Of a stretch of DNA of 23,145 nt, positions 22,686 to 23,145 are shown piece after piece. The notes below the pieces were generated by a model. The model was not told where the DNA came from, searched no databases, and saw only the letters and a program-made list of their open reading frames with translations. Position 1 is the stretch's first letter; every line of letters begins with the position of its first letter. Where the stretch lies: positions 1 to 23,145 of the forward strand of contig CAZSPL010000037.1 in the NCBI GenBank assembly GCA_964608735.1, written 5' to 3'. This DNA comes from CAZSPL01 sp964608735 (GTDB lineage Bacteria > JAJVIF01 > JAPKYR01 > CAZSPL01). The position numbers and the translations under genes were made by a program.

Positions 22686-23145
22686 GGCGATGTCATACGG
22701 ATTCATGCAGCGGGCGCTCATCGCGGGGCTGCTGACGGGAATCGTCGCGAGTTACTACGGCGTGTTCGTGGTTCAGCGCGGGATGTCGTTCCTCGGCAAC
22801 GGCCTCGCCCATGCGGCGTTCGGCGGCGTCGCGCTCGGACTTCTTTTGAACCAGCAGCCGCTTGTCGTCGCCATACCGTTCACCGTGGTAGTCGCGCTGC
22901 TCATCACATGGGTACGCGACCATACAAAACTCGGGGCGGATACGGTCATCGGGATTTTCTTCGCCTTCTCCATGGCTCTCGGCATCATATTCATCTCGCG
23001 GATACCGACTTACACGACCGATGCGTTCACCTACCTGTTCGGGTCGATTCTCGGCGTATCGGGTTTCGATTTATGGGCGTCGGTGGGGATAATCATCCTC
23101 GCGACGGTGACGCTTCCCCTGTGGGGACGGTGGGCCTATGCCACC
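22678..23145 (+). CDS. znuB: ABC importer permease, ZnuB type (ABC-3 family), partial
   Basis: The frame is open to the window edge (156 residues visible, C-terminus missing). It has the ABC-3 hallmark MQRALIAGLLTGIVASYYGVFVVQRGMSFLGNGLAHAAFGGVALG, followed by further hydrophobic membrane helices and the DTVIGIFFAFSMALGIIFIS block. It starts inside the last codons of znuC (eight-base overlap, G-rich stretch just upstream), so translation is coupled. It forms the membrane channel of the importer. Confidence 0.92.
   Translation, partial: MFEAMSYGFMQRALIAGLLTGIVASYYGVFVVQRGMSFLGNGLAHAAFGGVALGLLLNQQPLVVAIPFTVVVALLITWVRDHTKLGADTVIGIFFAFSMALGIIFISRIPTYTTDAFTYLFGSILGVSGFDLWASVGIIILATVTLPLWGRWAYAT

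Overview
The window looks like a chromosomal segment of an uncultured Gram-negative bacterium. The points in favour are: multihaem c-type cytochrome, SPase II lipoboxes followed by Ser (outer-membrane type), GGAGG ribosome binding sites, sigma70-like promoters, moderately high GC, and intergenic DNA full of modular palindromic repeats. No rRNA, phage or plasmid marker allows a firm phylum call. The large PKD, TolB-propeller and jelly-roll lipoproteins and the repeat-littered spacers resemble what is seen in several candidate phyla, but that is inference.

Layout. Bases 1-5866 are read on the minus strand: an octahaem cytochrome of the hydroxylamine oxidoreductase (HAO) family (cut by the window edge), a HEAT-repeat lipoprotein flanked by two near-identical direct repeats, and a two-gene unit of a prepilin-like protein plus a TolB-propeller lipoprotein. 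Bases 6021-15428 are read on the plus strand: type I signal peptidase, then three long lipoprotein genes, each with its own ribosome binding site and a rho-independent terminator. These three and the TolB lipoprotein share one N-terminal module of about 330-350 residues, followed by different C-terminal modules. This mosaic family is the most distinctive content of the window.

Bases 15519-19322 are again minus: a NAGPA-type phosphodiester glycosidase, a DAHP-synthase-like protein that has lost essentially all metal-binding residues, and a HisC-type aminotransferase. From 19624 to the right edge the plus strand carries an Rrf2-family regulator with a cysteine cluster and a perfect palindrome over its promoter, then a Fur/Zur-family regulator with a 7-1-7 inverted repeat over its -10 box. 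That regulator is translationally overlapped with a zinc/manganese-type ABC importer (znuA, znuC, znuB, the last cut by the edge). A small inverted-repeat element sits between znuA and znuC.

How the parts fit: the fur-znuACB block is a self-contained metal uptake operon with its sensor. The signal peptidase, prepilin-like protein and lipoproteins are all envelope or secretion functions. The HisC-like enzyme and the degenerate DAHP synthase form a probable two-gene unit whose role in aromatic or histidine metabolism is uncertain. Four copies (A-D) of a modular repeat occupy most of the longer spacers, two in each orientation.
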